A stretch of 46,858 bases of DNA from an uncultured beta proteobacterium. Its GTDB lineage: Bacteria; Pseudomonadota; Gammaproteobacteria; Burkholderiales; Burkholderiaceae_C. Within the stretch, counting starts at the first letter, position 1. Every line of letters starts with the position of its first letter. Below, in pieces: positions 39,329 through 46,858 of the stretch. A program made the position numbers and the translations under genes. Where the stretch lies: positions 1 through 46,858 of the forward strand of contig CAIVHU010000031.1 in assembly GCA_903905735.1 (NCBI GenBank), written 5' to 3'. The notes beneath the pieces are model-generated. The model searched no databases, had not been told where the DNA came from, and saw nothing but the letters and a program-made list of their open reading frames with translations.

Positions 39329-41534
39329 CTCTGGTTTGCGTCTCCTGTCGCGCGGCAAGCTCACGGTGCTGCTGTTTCACAAGGTGCCGCGCGTTTGCAG
39401 CCCCCACGCCAGCCGCGAGCTTGACCTAGCCACCTTTGAGCGCGTGCTTAGCACGGCGGCCAGCCTGTTCCAGATCATCCCGCTCGAAGACGCTGTATTG
39501 GCCCTGCGCGCGGGTAACCTGCCAGAGCGCGCAGCTTGCGTCACATTTGACGATGGATATGCTGACTGGCTTACCGGCGTGGTACCTGTGCTGGAACACT
39601 ACCAGGCGCATGCCACCTTTTTCATTACTTCGGGCCAATTTGACGGCCCACCGATGTGGAATGAGCGCATTTTGCACGCCGTGTCGGCTGCACCCGCTGC
39701 ACTTGATTGGCTGGAATTGCCACACGGCGGCTTGCCACGCTTGTCGTTGAGCAGTCAGGCTGACAGAGCCAACACCATTGTCCAACTAGAACAGCACCTC
39801 AAATACCAGGCACCGCTGGCACGTGAACAGCAACTGCAGGCGCTGGAGCAGTGGGCTGGTACAACCATGGCTGCGGTGCCCGCCATGTCGGAAGCCGATT
39901 TGCGCGCCATCCACAGCAAAGGTTTTGGTATTGGCAGCCACACGGTCACGCACCCCATTCTGTCCCACTGCACCCCAGAGCTGGCCTTGCAGGAGATGGT
40001 GGAGTCCCGCGAGCAGCTTGAGGCCATCATTGGTAGCAAAGTCACTGCCTTTGCCTACCCCAATGGGGTGCCGCAAACTGACTTTGGCCCAGAGCACATT
40101 GAACTGGTCAAGCGCGCGGGTTACAGATGTGCGCTGACCACGCATTGGGGCGCAGCCACCAACACCACCTCGGTGTTTCAGATCCCCCGGTTTACGCCGT
40201 GGGGCCCGTCTGCGACCAAGATGGAGCTGCAACTGGCCCGCAACCTGCTGCAACGCCCCCAAGCCCTGCCCGAACCTGAGCCGGTACCAGCGCTTAAAAA
40301 AGTGTTAATGGTGGCTTTTCACTTTCCACCGCAGGCGGGGAGCAGCGGCATTTTGCGCACCCTCAACTTTGTCAAATACCTGCCACAAAACGGCTGGGCC
40401 CCAACTGTGCTGACTGCCAGTGCCAACGCCTACACCGAGCAACGCAACGACTTGGTAAGCGCCATCCCACCACGCACCCGGGTTTTGCGCGCGTTTGCGC
40501 TTGATGCAGCCAAGCATTTGTCCATTCGTAAAAAATACCCACAGATCGTGGCCCTACCTGACAGGTGGTCAAGCTGGTGGGTGCGTGCGGTGCTGCTGGG
40601 CATGCGTGACATTCGCCAGCACCGCCCTGACATCATCTGGAGCACCTACCCCATCGCGACCGCGCACCTGATTGGTGGCGCGCTGGCGCGCCTGTCTGGC
40701 CTGCCTTGGGTGGCAGACTTCAGAGACCCCATGGTGAGCCCCGACCACCCAACCCACAAACTGCAACGCCGCGTCTGGCAAAGGCTGGAGGCTTATGTGC
40801 TTAGCCACGCCACAGCGTGCGTGTTTACCACCCAGCGCGCCGCCACTGCTTATGGTGAGCGGTACCCGGCGGCGGCCAAGAAATGTATTGTTATCGAAAA
40901 CGGCTACGACGAAGATGCCTTTACCGGCGTACAGCCCAACCGGTTTGGCACGCCCGCAAACACGTTGTTGCTGTTACACAGTGGCTTGATCTACCCGGAA
41001 AACCGAAATCCATCCACCTTTTTTGAAGCCGTCGATAGGCTGATCAACGCGGGCAAGCTAGACCGCAGCCGCCTGGTGATCCGCTTCAGGGCACCAAACC
41101 ACGGCGACGAGGTAAAAGCTTTTGCTGCGAAGTACGATCTGGCAGACTTCGTGGATATTGCGCCACCAGTGCCCTACCGAGATGCCATTGCCGAAATGAT
41201 GGGGGCTGACCTACTGCTGGTGTTTCAGGGCAGCTACTTCAACACCCAAGTGCCGGCCAAAATTTATGAATATCTGCGAACGGAACGCCCTATATTGGCC
41301 GTGCTGGACCCGGCTGGCGATACCGCTACCCAGTTGCGGCAGTTTGAGGGGGTTTATTTTGGTGACATTTCCAGTCAAGAAAGTATTTTTCGCGTTTTGA
41401 CGCAGTTTCTGAACGGTGTCCAAACCAAACCGGAGGTACCCGCACTGACATCCAATTTACAAAAAGTCAAAAAATATTCCCGTGTCGAACAAGCCAAAAT
41501 TCTGGCGACACAGTTAAACCACATCGCACCATGA
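39321..41534 (+). CDS. Fusion protein: polysaccharide deacetylase and glycosyltransferase (GT4-like)
   Basis: A 737-residue two-domain protein. Residues about 1-325 form a NodB-type deacetylase: VLLFHKVPRVC, VTFDDGYADWLTGVVP (Asp pair), ATFFITSGQF, GIGSHTVTHPILSH (zinc His residues) and VTAFAYPNG. After a Pro-rich linker (ALPEPEPVPALKKV, near 325) a GT-B glycosyltransferase follows: VAFHFPPQAGSSGILR, VADFRDPMVSP, then VPAKIYEYLRTERPILAV with the donor-site Glu. Both halves look complete. No stop or frameshift separates them, so it is a true fusion. The start overlaps the previous stop; ATG 39303 is an alternative. It probably deacetylates a sugar and adds another in succession. Confidence 0.9.
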   Translation: MFSSGLRLLSRGKLTVLLFHKVPRVCSPHASRELDLATFERVLSTAASLFQIIPLEDAVLALRAGNLPERAACVTFDDGYADWLTGVVPVLEHYQAHATFFITSGQFDGPPMWNERILHAVSAAPAALDWLELPHGGLPRLSLSSQADRANTIVQLEQHLKYQAPLAREQQLQALEQWAGTTMAAVPAMSEADLRAIHSKGFGIGSHTVTHPILSHCTPELALQEMVESREQLEAIIGSKVTAFAYPNGVPQTDFGPEHIELVKRAGYRCALTTHWGAATNTTSVFQIPRFTPWGPSATKMELQLARNLLQRPQALPEPEPVPALKKVLMVAFHFPPQAGSSGILRTLNFVKYLPQNGWAPTVLTASANAYTEQRNDLVSAIPPRTRVLRAFALDAAKHLSIRKKYPQIVALPDRWSSWWVRAVLLGMRDIRQHRPDIIWSTYPIATAHLIGGALARLSGLPWVADFRDPMVSPDHPTHKLQRRVWQRLEAYVLSHATACVFTTQRAATAYGERYPAAAKKCIVIENGYDEDAFTGVQPNRFGTPANTLLLLHSGLIYPENRNPSTFFEAVDRLINAGKLDRSRLVIRFRAPNHGDEVKAFAAKYDLADFVDIAPPVPYRDAIAEMMGADLLLVFQGSYFNTQVPAKIYEYLRTERPILAVLDPAGDTATQLRQFEGVYFGDISSQESIFRVLTQFLNGVQTKPEVPALTSNLQKVKKYSRVEQAKILATQLNHIAP

Positions 41535-42607
41535 CCTTAAAACCTGCGCTATCAGCCTACTTGGATCTCATGCGATTCATCGCCGCGTTGGCGGTCATGC
41601 TAGGGCACATGGACCAGGACGGCTTATCCATGGCATGGATGCCGCTTTCTCGTTTTAGCCACGATGCCGTCGTCATCTTTTTTGTGCTCTCCGGCTTCAT
41701 CATTTACTACAGCACCACCTCGCGCACCACCAACTTGAAGGCGTATGCAGTGGCACGGCTAGCACGCATTTATTCGGTGGCCCTGCCATCCGTGCTCATG
41801 TGCACGCTGCTGGCGTTGTGGCTTTCGTACCATCCCGGCTTCGATCCTGGCCGCCTGAGTAATTTCAGCTTGCCTTCGGTCTGGGCCACATTTAGTAGCC
41901 TGCTATTTTTGAATCAGTCATGGATGAATACGGCAGATTTGCCCTTGAACAATCCTTACTGGTCACTGTGCTACGAGGTCTGGTTTTATGTGTTATTTGG
42001 TGCGTATTTTTTTGCAAAAGGGCCGCAGCGCTGGTTACTGGTTGGTGCGGCGGCTTTGATCGCGGGGCCGGCTGTACTGGCGCTCCTACCTATCTGGCTT
42101 ATGGGAGCCTGGCTGGCGAGCAGTGGGCGCTACGAGACCAAGTGGGCAACCGGGTGGGCCTGGCTGGCATTCTGGGCACCCACCGCACTGATGGTGCTCA
42201 TCGAAGTGTCAGGTGTGGACTTGTTGATCCGGCACGCTCTTTATGAGAACGTGCCTGGGTACTGGCGCCTTGCCAGCTCAGAGCGTTTCCTGACCGACCA
42301 CCTCATTGGCGCTTCACTTTGCCTGCACATTGCTGCGTTTTCATCGCTGCCGGCCACGGTGCAAAGTCAGTTCATAAAGTATCAGAAGCCGTTCGCCACG
42401 CTGGCGGGGTTTTCCTTTACGCTTTATTTGTTTCACAGCCCCATGACCCAACTGCTTGGGGCGTACCGCCCGCTACCGCAAGGCTCTGTGTGGCAGACGG
42501 CATTGCTGGCGCTGGGTATCCTGCTCGCCTGCTGGATCATTAGTTGGGGCACCGAAAAGCAGTTGCCAGCCTGGCGCAGGGGGTTTTCCCGACTTCTCCA
42601 ACACTGA
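41531..42607 (+). CDS. Acyltransferase family 3 protein
   Basis: A 358-residue integral membrane acyltransferase of the type 3 family (OafA/NodX-like). LSAYLDLMRFIAALAVMLGHM has the catalytic-like Arg and the conserved His after it. HDAVVIFFVLSGFIIYYS and YAVARLARIYSVALP follow in family order, and about ten helices end near residue 345. It would transfer an acyl group (often acetyl) from acyl-CoA to a sugar. Together with the MBOAT protein this makes two different O-acylation routes in one cluster. The start overlaps the preceding stop by four bases (ATGA). Confidence 0.9.
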   Translation: MTLKPALSAYLDLMRFIAALAVMLGHMDQDGLSMAWMPLSRFSHDAVVIFFVLSGFIIYYSTTSRTTNLKAYAVARLARIYSVALPSVLMCTLLALWLSYHPGFDPGRLSNFSLPSVWATFSSLLFLNQSWMNTADLPLNNPYWSLCYEVWFYVLFGAYFFAKGPQRWLLVGAAALIAGPAVLALLPIWLMGAWLASSGRYETKWATGWAWLAFWAPTALMVLIEVSGVDLLIRHALYENVPGYWRLASSERFLTDHLIGASLCLHIAAFSSLPATVQSQFIKYQKPFATLAGFSFTLYLFHSPMTQLLGAYRPLPQGSVWQTALLALGILLACWIISWGTEKQLPAWRRGFSRLLQH

Positions 42608-42706
42608 TATTATTGGCCCAAACGTTGTCAAGTTATAAATCGGAATATATTTAATCGACTCGCATGAATATTTTTTTCAAAATGGTCTATTTATTTCAGT
42701 GAAGGC

Positions 42707-44200
42707 ATGAATACCACGACACTCCAATCAAAAGCCACCAAAGGGATAGCTCACCTAGGTATTGGCGGAGCTATTGGAAAAATCATCTCGCTAGGCACAA
42801 CACTTATACTGGCACGGTTGCTCAGCCCGGCTGACTACGGCATTATGGCTTTGGCCATGATTGTGATTGGCTTTGTTGGGTTTTTTAATGAAATCGGCAT
42901 TGGTTCAGCTATTGTCCAGAAAGTTGAATTAACAGTCTCTGAGGTCAATGGATGTTTTGTAGTTGCTATCCTACTTGGACTGGTACTATGCGTTGCAACG
43001 GTGCTAGCCAGTTATTTGGCAGCTATTTTCTTTAAGACCCCTCAACTACAAGGCATGATTGCCACTTTGTCTGTGACCTTTATTTTTGGCTCACTGAATA
43101 CAGTTCCGTTAGCTTTTCTACGAAGAGAGTTCCAGTTCAAAGGTATTGCAGCCTTGAATATTATTGAGGTTGTGACAGTAACTATAGTTAGTTTGCCACT
43201 TGCAATCGCTGGTTTTGGTGCATGGTCAATGGTATGGGGATTCATTGCTTCTAGTGCAGCAAGGACGATAGGTGCATATTTTCTATCTAGCTGGAGATTT
43301 AATAAAAACTTCAATATACATGAGGCCATGACATTGATATCTTACGGCCTTAATATTACCTTAAGTAGAATATTTTGGTATGTTTACATCAACGCAGACA
43401 AGGTCATAATAGGTAAAATATTGAGCGTGCGTGCTGTAGGTGTTTACGATATGGCCATGAGTTTGGCTGCACTGCCTAATAGCCAGATAACAAGCATTGT
43501 GACCAATGTCGCATCGCCTCTGTTCTCCAAGTTACAAAATGATTTGCCACAAATTTCACTGACTATACTTAAATTGACCAGAGGTATAGCCTACATTACA
43601 TATCCCATCTTGATTGGCATGCTGGTTTGCTCTCGTGAGTTCATCCTAGTTGTACTGGGTGAGAAATGGCTTGACATACTGATTCCCTTCGGTGCACTTT
43701 GTTTGGTTGGTCTGCTTCGCTCAGTGGACCCATTACTTTCTCAGTTATTAATCAGTACAGGTCATGTCGCTAAGTTAACTGCCTATACAGCCATGTGCAG
43801 TGTTGCCATGGCCGTGGCTGTTTTTATTGGCGGAACGTGGGACGGATTGCGAGGTGTGTCACTGGTTTGGGTCGCTGTTTACCCCTTGTTGACGTTGAAA
43901 CTGCTCCACGATGTCAGCAAAGTTACCGGGCTTTCAATGCGGATTTACTACAGAAATCTAGGTCCTGTATTAATTGCTACGCTTGTCATGAGCGCAGTCG
44001 TCGCAGGCGTTCGAGAGGTTGCTCTTCTCTTCACTTCCTTTGCACCTTTGCTTCTTTCCGTGGAGGTTTTATCTGGCATGCTTGCCTACGTGGGATGGAT
44101 GATCTTCATGAATCCACAAAGCCTTGTAGAAATTCGGCAGGTGTTGCTCGATGTAGGCGTGCCGCAGCGGAGGCTCGATTTTTGGCCTTTTGTGCGGTAG
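42707..44200 (+). CDS. Wzx-like flippase (polysaccharide transport protein)
   Basis: A 497-residue protein of the MOP/polysaccharide-transport family, about 12-14 helices. It begins IAHLGIGGAIGKIISLGTTLILARLLSPADYGIMAL, the typical first helices of lipid-linked oligosaccharide flippases, and contains RREFQFKGIAALNIIE and NADKVIIGKILSVRAVGVYDMA, which match the family core (shown in parts). It should move the undecaprenyl-linked repeat unit across the inner membrane. Its codon use is AT-richer than neighbouring genes and AT-rich spacers precede it, suggesting acquisition from elsewhere. AGTGAAGG precedes the ATG. Confidence 0.9.
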   Translation: MNTTTLQSKATKGIAHLGIGGAIGKIISLGTTLILARLLSPADYGIMALAMIVIGFVGFFNEIGIGSAIVQKVELTVSEVNGCFVVAILLGLVLCVATVLASYLAAIFFKTPQLQGMIATLSVTFIFGSLNTVPLAFLRREFQFKGIAALNIIEVVTVTIVSLPLAIAGFGAWSMVWGFIASSAARTIGAYFLSSWRFNKNFNIHEAMTLISYGLNITLSRIFWYVYINADKVIIGKILSVRAVGVYDMAMSLAALPNSQITSIVTNVASPLFSKLQNDLPQISLTILKLTRGIAYITYPILIGMLVCSREFILVVLGEKWLDILIPFGALCLVGLLRSVDPLLSQLLISTGHVAKLTAYTAMCSVAMAVAVFIGGTWDGLRGVSLVWVAVYPLLTLKLLHDVSKVTGLSMRIYYRNLGPVLIATLVMSAVVAGVREVALLFTSFAPLLLSVEVLSGMLAYVGWMIFMNPQSLVEIRQVLLDVGVPQRRLDFWPFVR

Positions 44201-44225
44201 TTTTTCAACTTGAGGCTAACAATTT

Positions 44226-45389
44226 ATGCAGGACAGCCCTAACCAGCGACCTTCGCCAGCAATTGTGATTGGTGGCGGAATTAACGCCCTGGGAGTGGTG
44301 CGCAGCCTTAGCCAAGCTGGTGTGCCGGTGATCGTGCTGGACACAGACTGCTACTCGCCCGCCATGCGTTCACGCTGCGGTACCAAACGCCTGGTTCAAG
44401 CCGTAGGCGGTGACCGTCTGATGGATGATCTCAAAACCTTGGCTGCGGAGTTGGGTGGGCGGGCAGTGCTTTTTTTGACCGAGGAAAAGGCCGTTAACAC
44501 AGTGTCTGAGCATCGCGCATTGTTGCCATCCAACCTGCTGATACGACTGCCGGAGCACACCCGCCTGATGGCGTTAATGCACAAGCAGGGGTTTCAGGAT
44601 TTGGCAGAAGCTATCGGCGCGCCCGTGCCCCCAACTGTGCGACTGCAAAGCTCGCTCGACTTGCCCAAAGTCTCGGCCCTGACTTACCCGTGCGTGCTAA
44701 AGCCCAGTGAAAAGAGCTACGAGTATGGTGCACTGTTCAAAAAGGCCTACAAGGTGAGTTCGCCAGATGAAGTAGCCGAGCTATACCGCAAAATCGAGCC
44801 AGTGCTGGCCGACATGGTGGTGCAGCAATGGATAGAAGGCCGCGACTCTGACATTTATTTTTGCCTGCAATACATTGGTAAAGAAGGTGAAGTGGTCATT
44901 TCGTTCACGGGCCGCAAGATACGGTCTTGGCCGCCACGCATTGGCGGCACCGCCAGTTGTACCGCAGCCTGGGAGCACAACCAAGAGTTGACGGAGACCA
45001 CGAAGGCGTTCTTCATGCAGGTCGGTTTTACCGGAATTGGAAGCATGGAATACAAGCTGGATGCGCGTGACGGCCACTTTTATATGGTGGAGCCCACGGT
45101 GTCCCGCACCGACTTTCAGGAAGAAGTGGCCACCGTCAACGGCTGCAATCTGCCGCTGGCTGCTTACTGTTATGAATTGGGCCTGCCGCTGCCAGCCGTC
45201 ACACCCTTGACTCCACCGCGCGCCTGGCGCGACGCGCAGGTGGACCGCTGGTCGCGTGAAGAGGGCGATGGCGAGGTAGATCAGGCTTCGCAATCGCACA
45301 AAATGGTGGATGCCTATTGGCGCTGGTACGACCCCATACCGTGGCTGGACGACATGCGCAGCCGGGCGAAACAACGACTAAGCCGCTAG
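44226..45389 (+). CDS. ATP-grasp ligase
   Basis: A 387-residue ATP-grasp enzyme. The N-terminal pre-grasp part has VIGGGINALGVVRSLSQAGVPV. The ATP-binding lid has YPCVLKPSEKS and VVQQWIEGRDSDIYFCL. The metal-binding end reads YMVEPTVSRTDFQEEVATVNG, where VEP replaces the usual EINPR. It should couple ATP hydrolysis to amide or ester bond formation between a carboxylate and a nucleophile. In EPS clusters such enzymes could add an amino acid to a uronic acid; the target is unknown. The 128-base spacer to the next gene contains no clear terminator, so the pair may be co-expressed. Confidence 0.86.
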   Translation: MQDSPNQRPSPAIVIGGGINALGVVRSLSQAGVPVIVLDTDCYSPAMRSRCGTKRLVQAVGGDRLMDDLKTLAAELGGRAVLFLTEEKAVNTVSEHRALLPSNLLIRLPEHTRLMALMHKQGFQDLAEAIGAPVPPTVRLQSSLDLPKVSALTYPCVLKPSEKSYEYGALFKKAYKVSSPDEVAELYRKIEPVLADMVVQQWIEGRDSDIYFCLQYIGKEGEVVISFTGRKIRSWPPRIGGTASCTAAWEHNQELTETTKAFFMQVGFTGIGSMEYKLDARDGHFYMVEPTVSRTDFQEEVATVNGCNLPLAAYCYELGLPLPAVTPLTPPRAWRDAQVDRWSREEGDGEVDQASQSHKMVDAYWRWYDPIPWLDDMRSRAKQRLSR

Positions 45390-45517
45390 TTGTGAATCGG
45401 CAACACTTTCACTGGTCGGCACTGGAGTACGCGGTTATCGTCCGCAGCCTGCTCAGCGGCCACGCTGCATGACCCAACCGTGGATGAATTTACACTGATC
45501 GAGTAGTAGAGACACAT

Positions 45518-46666
45518 ATGCAACACCTGATACAAGTCACAAAAGAAAAGGCATCTCGCCCCAAACTCTCTGCCGCCCCCATTGAGACGCATCTGCGTGC
45601 CGCAGCAGACTGGTTGTTGCGTGCGCAGCAAGCCACGCCAGATGATGGTGTGGCCCACAGTTATGACATTCGCCAAAAGAAGTGGCTGGCCTCGTATCCA
45701 GAAACGACGGGCTACGCGATACCCACGCTATATGACTACGCCCGTCACTACAACGCCCCCCAATACGCCGAGGCCGCCACGCTTATGGCGCACTGGGAAA
45801 GTGACATTCAGATGCCAGACGGCGGCGTGCGTGCTGGCACCATGGATGCCGAGGTTGTTGCTCCCACCATTTTTAATACCGGGCAGGTGTTGTTTGGCTG
45901 GGCCAAGGCATGGCAGGAAACTGGTGAAGAACGCTTCAAGACCTCGCTGATCCGGGCATCAGACTGGCTGGTTGCTGCGCAGGATGAAGACGGGGCTTGG
46001 CGGCGCTTTCCGTCGCCTTTCACCGCCGCCAAGCTCAACAGTTACAACACGCGTTCGGCTTTTGGTTTGGTACGCGCCTATCTGGCCCTGGGCGATAAAC
46101 GTTATCTCAATGCAGCTGTGGCTAACGCCCAGTGGGCACTGACGCGAGCTGAGAATAATGGCTGGTTACCCGACAACTGCCTGGATACGAACGTCGACAA
46201 GACATCGCTCACCCATACGATTGCCTATTCGATTCGCGGCCTACTGGAAGTCGGGCTGACATCAGGCCATGCAGAGTTTGTGGATCATGCCTTACTGATG
46301 GCTAAGGCGGCCGCCAGCCAACAACGGGCAGACGGTGCCTTGCCAGGGTATTACAGCCCGCAATGGAAGGCTGCAGTAGGTTGGACCTGCGTCACGGGTA
46401 ACTCGCAAATGGCCATCAACTGGCTAAGGCTGGCTCAGATTACTGGCGACGCAGCCTGGATCGAGCATGCCAAACGAGCCAACCGGTTCAACATGAGTAT
46501 TCAGGACTTGGCCACCACCAACCAGAACATTCGCGGCGGCATCAAGGGTTCACACCCAGTGAACGGAGGTTATATGACTTATAAGTACCCAAACTGGGCC
46601 ACAAAATTTTTCATGGATGGATTGATGTTGGAGCAGTTGTTTAACAAGGTGGGCAACATTGGTTGA
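45518..46666 (+). CDS. Alpha/alpha-toroid protein, possible polysaccharide-active enzyme
   Basis: A 382-residue protein made of repeated helix pairs (for example HLRAAADWLLRAQQA, YAEAATLMAHWESDIQ, FKTSLIRASDWLVAAQDEDGAW and VDHALLMAKAAASQQRADGALPGYY). The W-x-x-x-AQ and DGAW patterns recall (alpha/alpha)6 glycosidases, epimerases or polysaccharide lyases. I cannot place it in a family or identify a catalytic pair. There is no signal peptide, so it is either cytoplasmic or exported in another way. It follows the ATP-grasp gene in the same orientation; modification or editing of the polymer is inference. Confidence 0.72.
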   Translation: MQHLIQVTKEKASRPKLSAAPIETHLRAAADWLLRAQQATPDDGVAHSYDIRQKKWLASYPETTGYAIPTLYDYARHYNAPQYAEAATLMAHWESDIQMPDGGVRAGTMDAEVVAPTIFNTGQVLFGWAKAWQETGEERFKTSLIRASDWLVAAQDEDGAWRRFPSPFTAAKLNSYNTRSAFGLVRAYLALGDKRYLNAAVANAQWALTRAENNGWLPDNCLDTNVDKTSLTHTIAYSIRGLLEVGLTSGHAEFVDHALLMAKAAASQQRADGALPGYYSPQWKAAVGWTCVTGNSQMAINWLRLAQITGDAAWIEHAKRANRFNMSIQDLATTNQNIRGGIKGSHPVNGGYMTYKYPNWATKFFMDGLMLEQLFNKVGNIG

Positions 46667-46765
46667 TAAGCTTGTAAGCTTGTAATCGTAAAATAAATAC
46701 GCATTAATCAATGTTCAACATTAATATCATTTATAATATATACTCCAATCCATCTGGAGTTTCAA
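46667..46765. other. AT-rich spacer with possible promoter and palindrome
   Basis: The spacer is markedly AT-rich. It contains a repeated AAGCTTGTAAGCTTGTAA near 46670, a 13-base palindrome AATGTTCAACATT (46710-46722) and a -10-like TATAAT at 46732-46737. The palindrome could be an operator for the following gene; no -35 is obvious. Confidence 0.35.
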
Positions 46766-46858
46766 TTGGCAAAGAAAGCAACTTTAACTTTACTCCCGCA
46801 AGAGCGGCTGCGTCTGCAGAATATTATTGATCGCGGCATAAATTGGCGTGAACGTGAA
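46766..46858 (+). CDS. Start of a possible transposase or helix-turn-helix protein (3' end outside window)
   Basis: A TTG at 46766 follows GGAG (46756-46759) by six bases and opens a frame that continues to the window edge. The first 31 residues, MAKKATLTLLPQERLRLQNI followed by IDRGINWRERE, resemble the N-terminus of IS630-type transposases and related helix-turn-helix proteins. Only a fragment is present, so the identification is weak. Confidence 0.45.
   Translation, partial: MAKKATLTLLPQERLRLQNIIDRGINWRERE

Noticed and set aside
39816..39830. TGGCACGTGAACAGC with -24/-12 spacing
   Set aside because: It lies inside the coding region of the deacetylase-glycosyltransferase fusion, lacks the TTGC part of the -12 box and has no gene start downstream.
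1..46858. tRNA, rRNA, riboswitch or replication origin
   Set aside because: I saw no cloverleaf-like or rRNA sequence, no recognised riboswitch core and no DnaA-box cluster; a covariance-model scan would be needed to exclude small RNAs.

Overview
The window looks like a chromosomal segment of a betaproteobacterium, most likely Comamonadaceae (Rhodoferax/Polaromonas-like). This rests on protein family content, moderately high GC and a short interspersed repeat resembling ones common in that family; no rRNA or other marker is present, so the assignment is inference. The dominant theme is an exosortase A (XrtA)/PEP-CTERM exopolysaccharide system.

Layout. 1-2097: the end of a MacB/LolD-type ABC exporter (ATPase cut by the window edge, then an FtsX-family permease). 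2098-3186: a self-contained PEP-CTERM gene with an upstream inverted repeat, an IHF-consensus site, a -24/-12 sigma-54 promoter and a strong terminator. 3482-5490: a divergent pair, nitroreductase-fold protein and ThiF-like adenylyltransferase. 5491-10110: an accretion zone in which the 3' end of thiF recurs three more times. The intervals carry toxin-antitoxin (TA) modules: Phd with a broken PIN toxin, DUF2281 with a frameshifted PIN toxin, BrnTA and a RelE/Phd-type pair; HipBA follows the last repeat. 10444-22966: the core XrtA operon of ten co-directional genes (export lipoprotein, chain-length protein, tyrosine autokinase, outer-membrane protein, ATPase, deacetylase, FemAB-like protein, glycosyltransferase, exosortase A fused to EpsI, amidotransferase). 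23066-25222: a convergent Prc/Tsp protease.

25464-46666: a second, sugar-assembly block on the + strand: wecB-wecC (UDP-GlcNAc to UDP-ManNAcA), two complete glycosyltransferases and one broken one, an MBOAT acyltransferase with an SGNH-like partner, a deacetylase, a Wzy/O-ligase-like protein, a deacetylase-glycosyltransferase fusion, an acyltransferase-3, a Wzx-like flippase, an ATP-grasp ligase and an alpha/alpha-toroid protein. Three more TA modules (VapBC, DUF2281-PIN, UPF0175-DUF3368) sit between these genes. Several junctions show scars: truncated genes, gene fragments and a repeat that supplies a start codon. The last 93 bases begin a possible transposase-like ORF.

How it fits together. 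WecB/WecC supply an aminouronic acid. The glycosyltransferases, acyltransferases and deacetylases would build and decorate the polymer. Wzx, the Wzy-like protein, the chain-length protein with its kinase, and the export lipoprotein would flip, polymerise and export it. XrtA processes PEP-CTERM proteins such as the one at 2342, whose promoter suggests sigma-54 enhancer control. The strongest candidates for new biology are the thiF-end/TA cassette array and the complete sigma-54 architecture in front of the PEP-CTERM gene.
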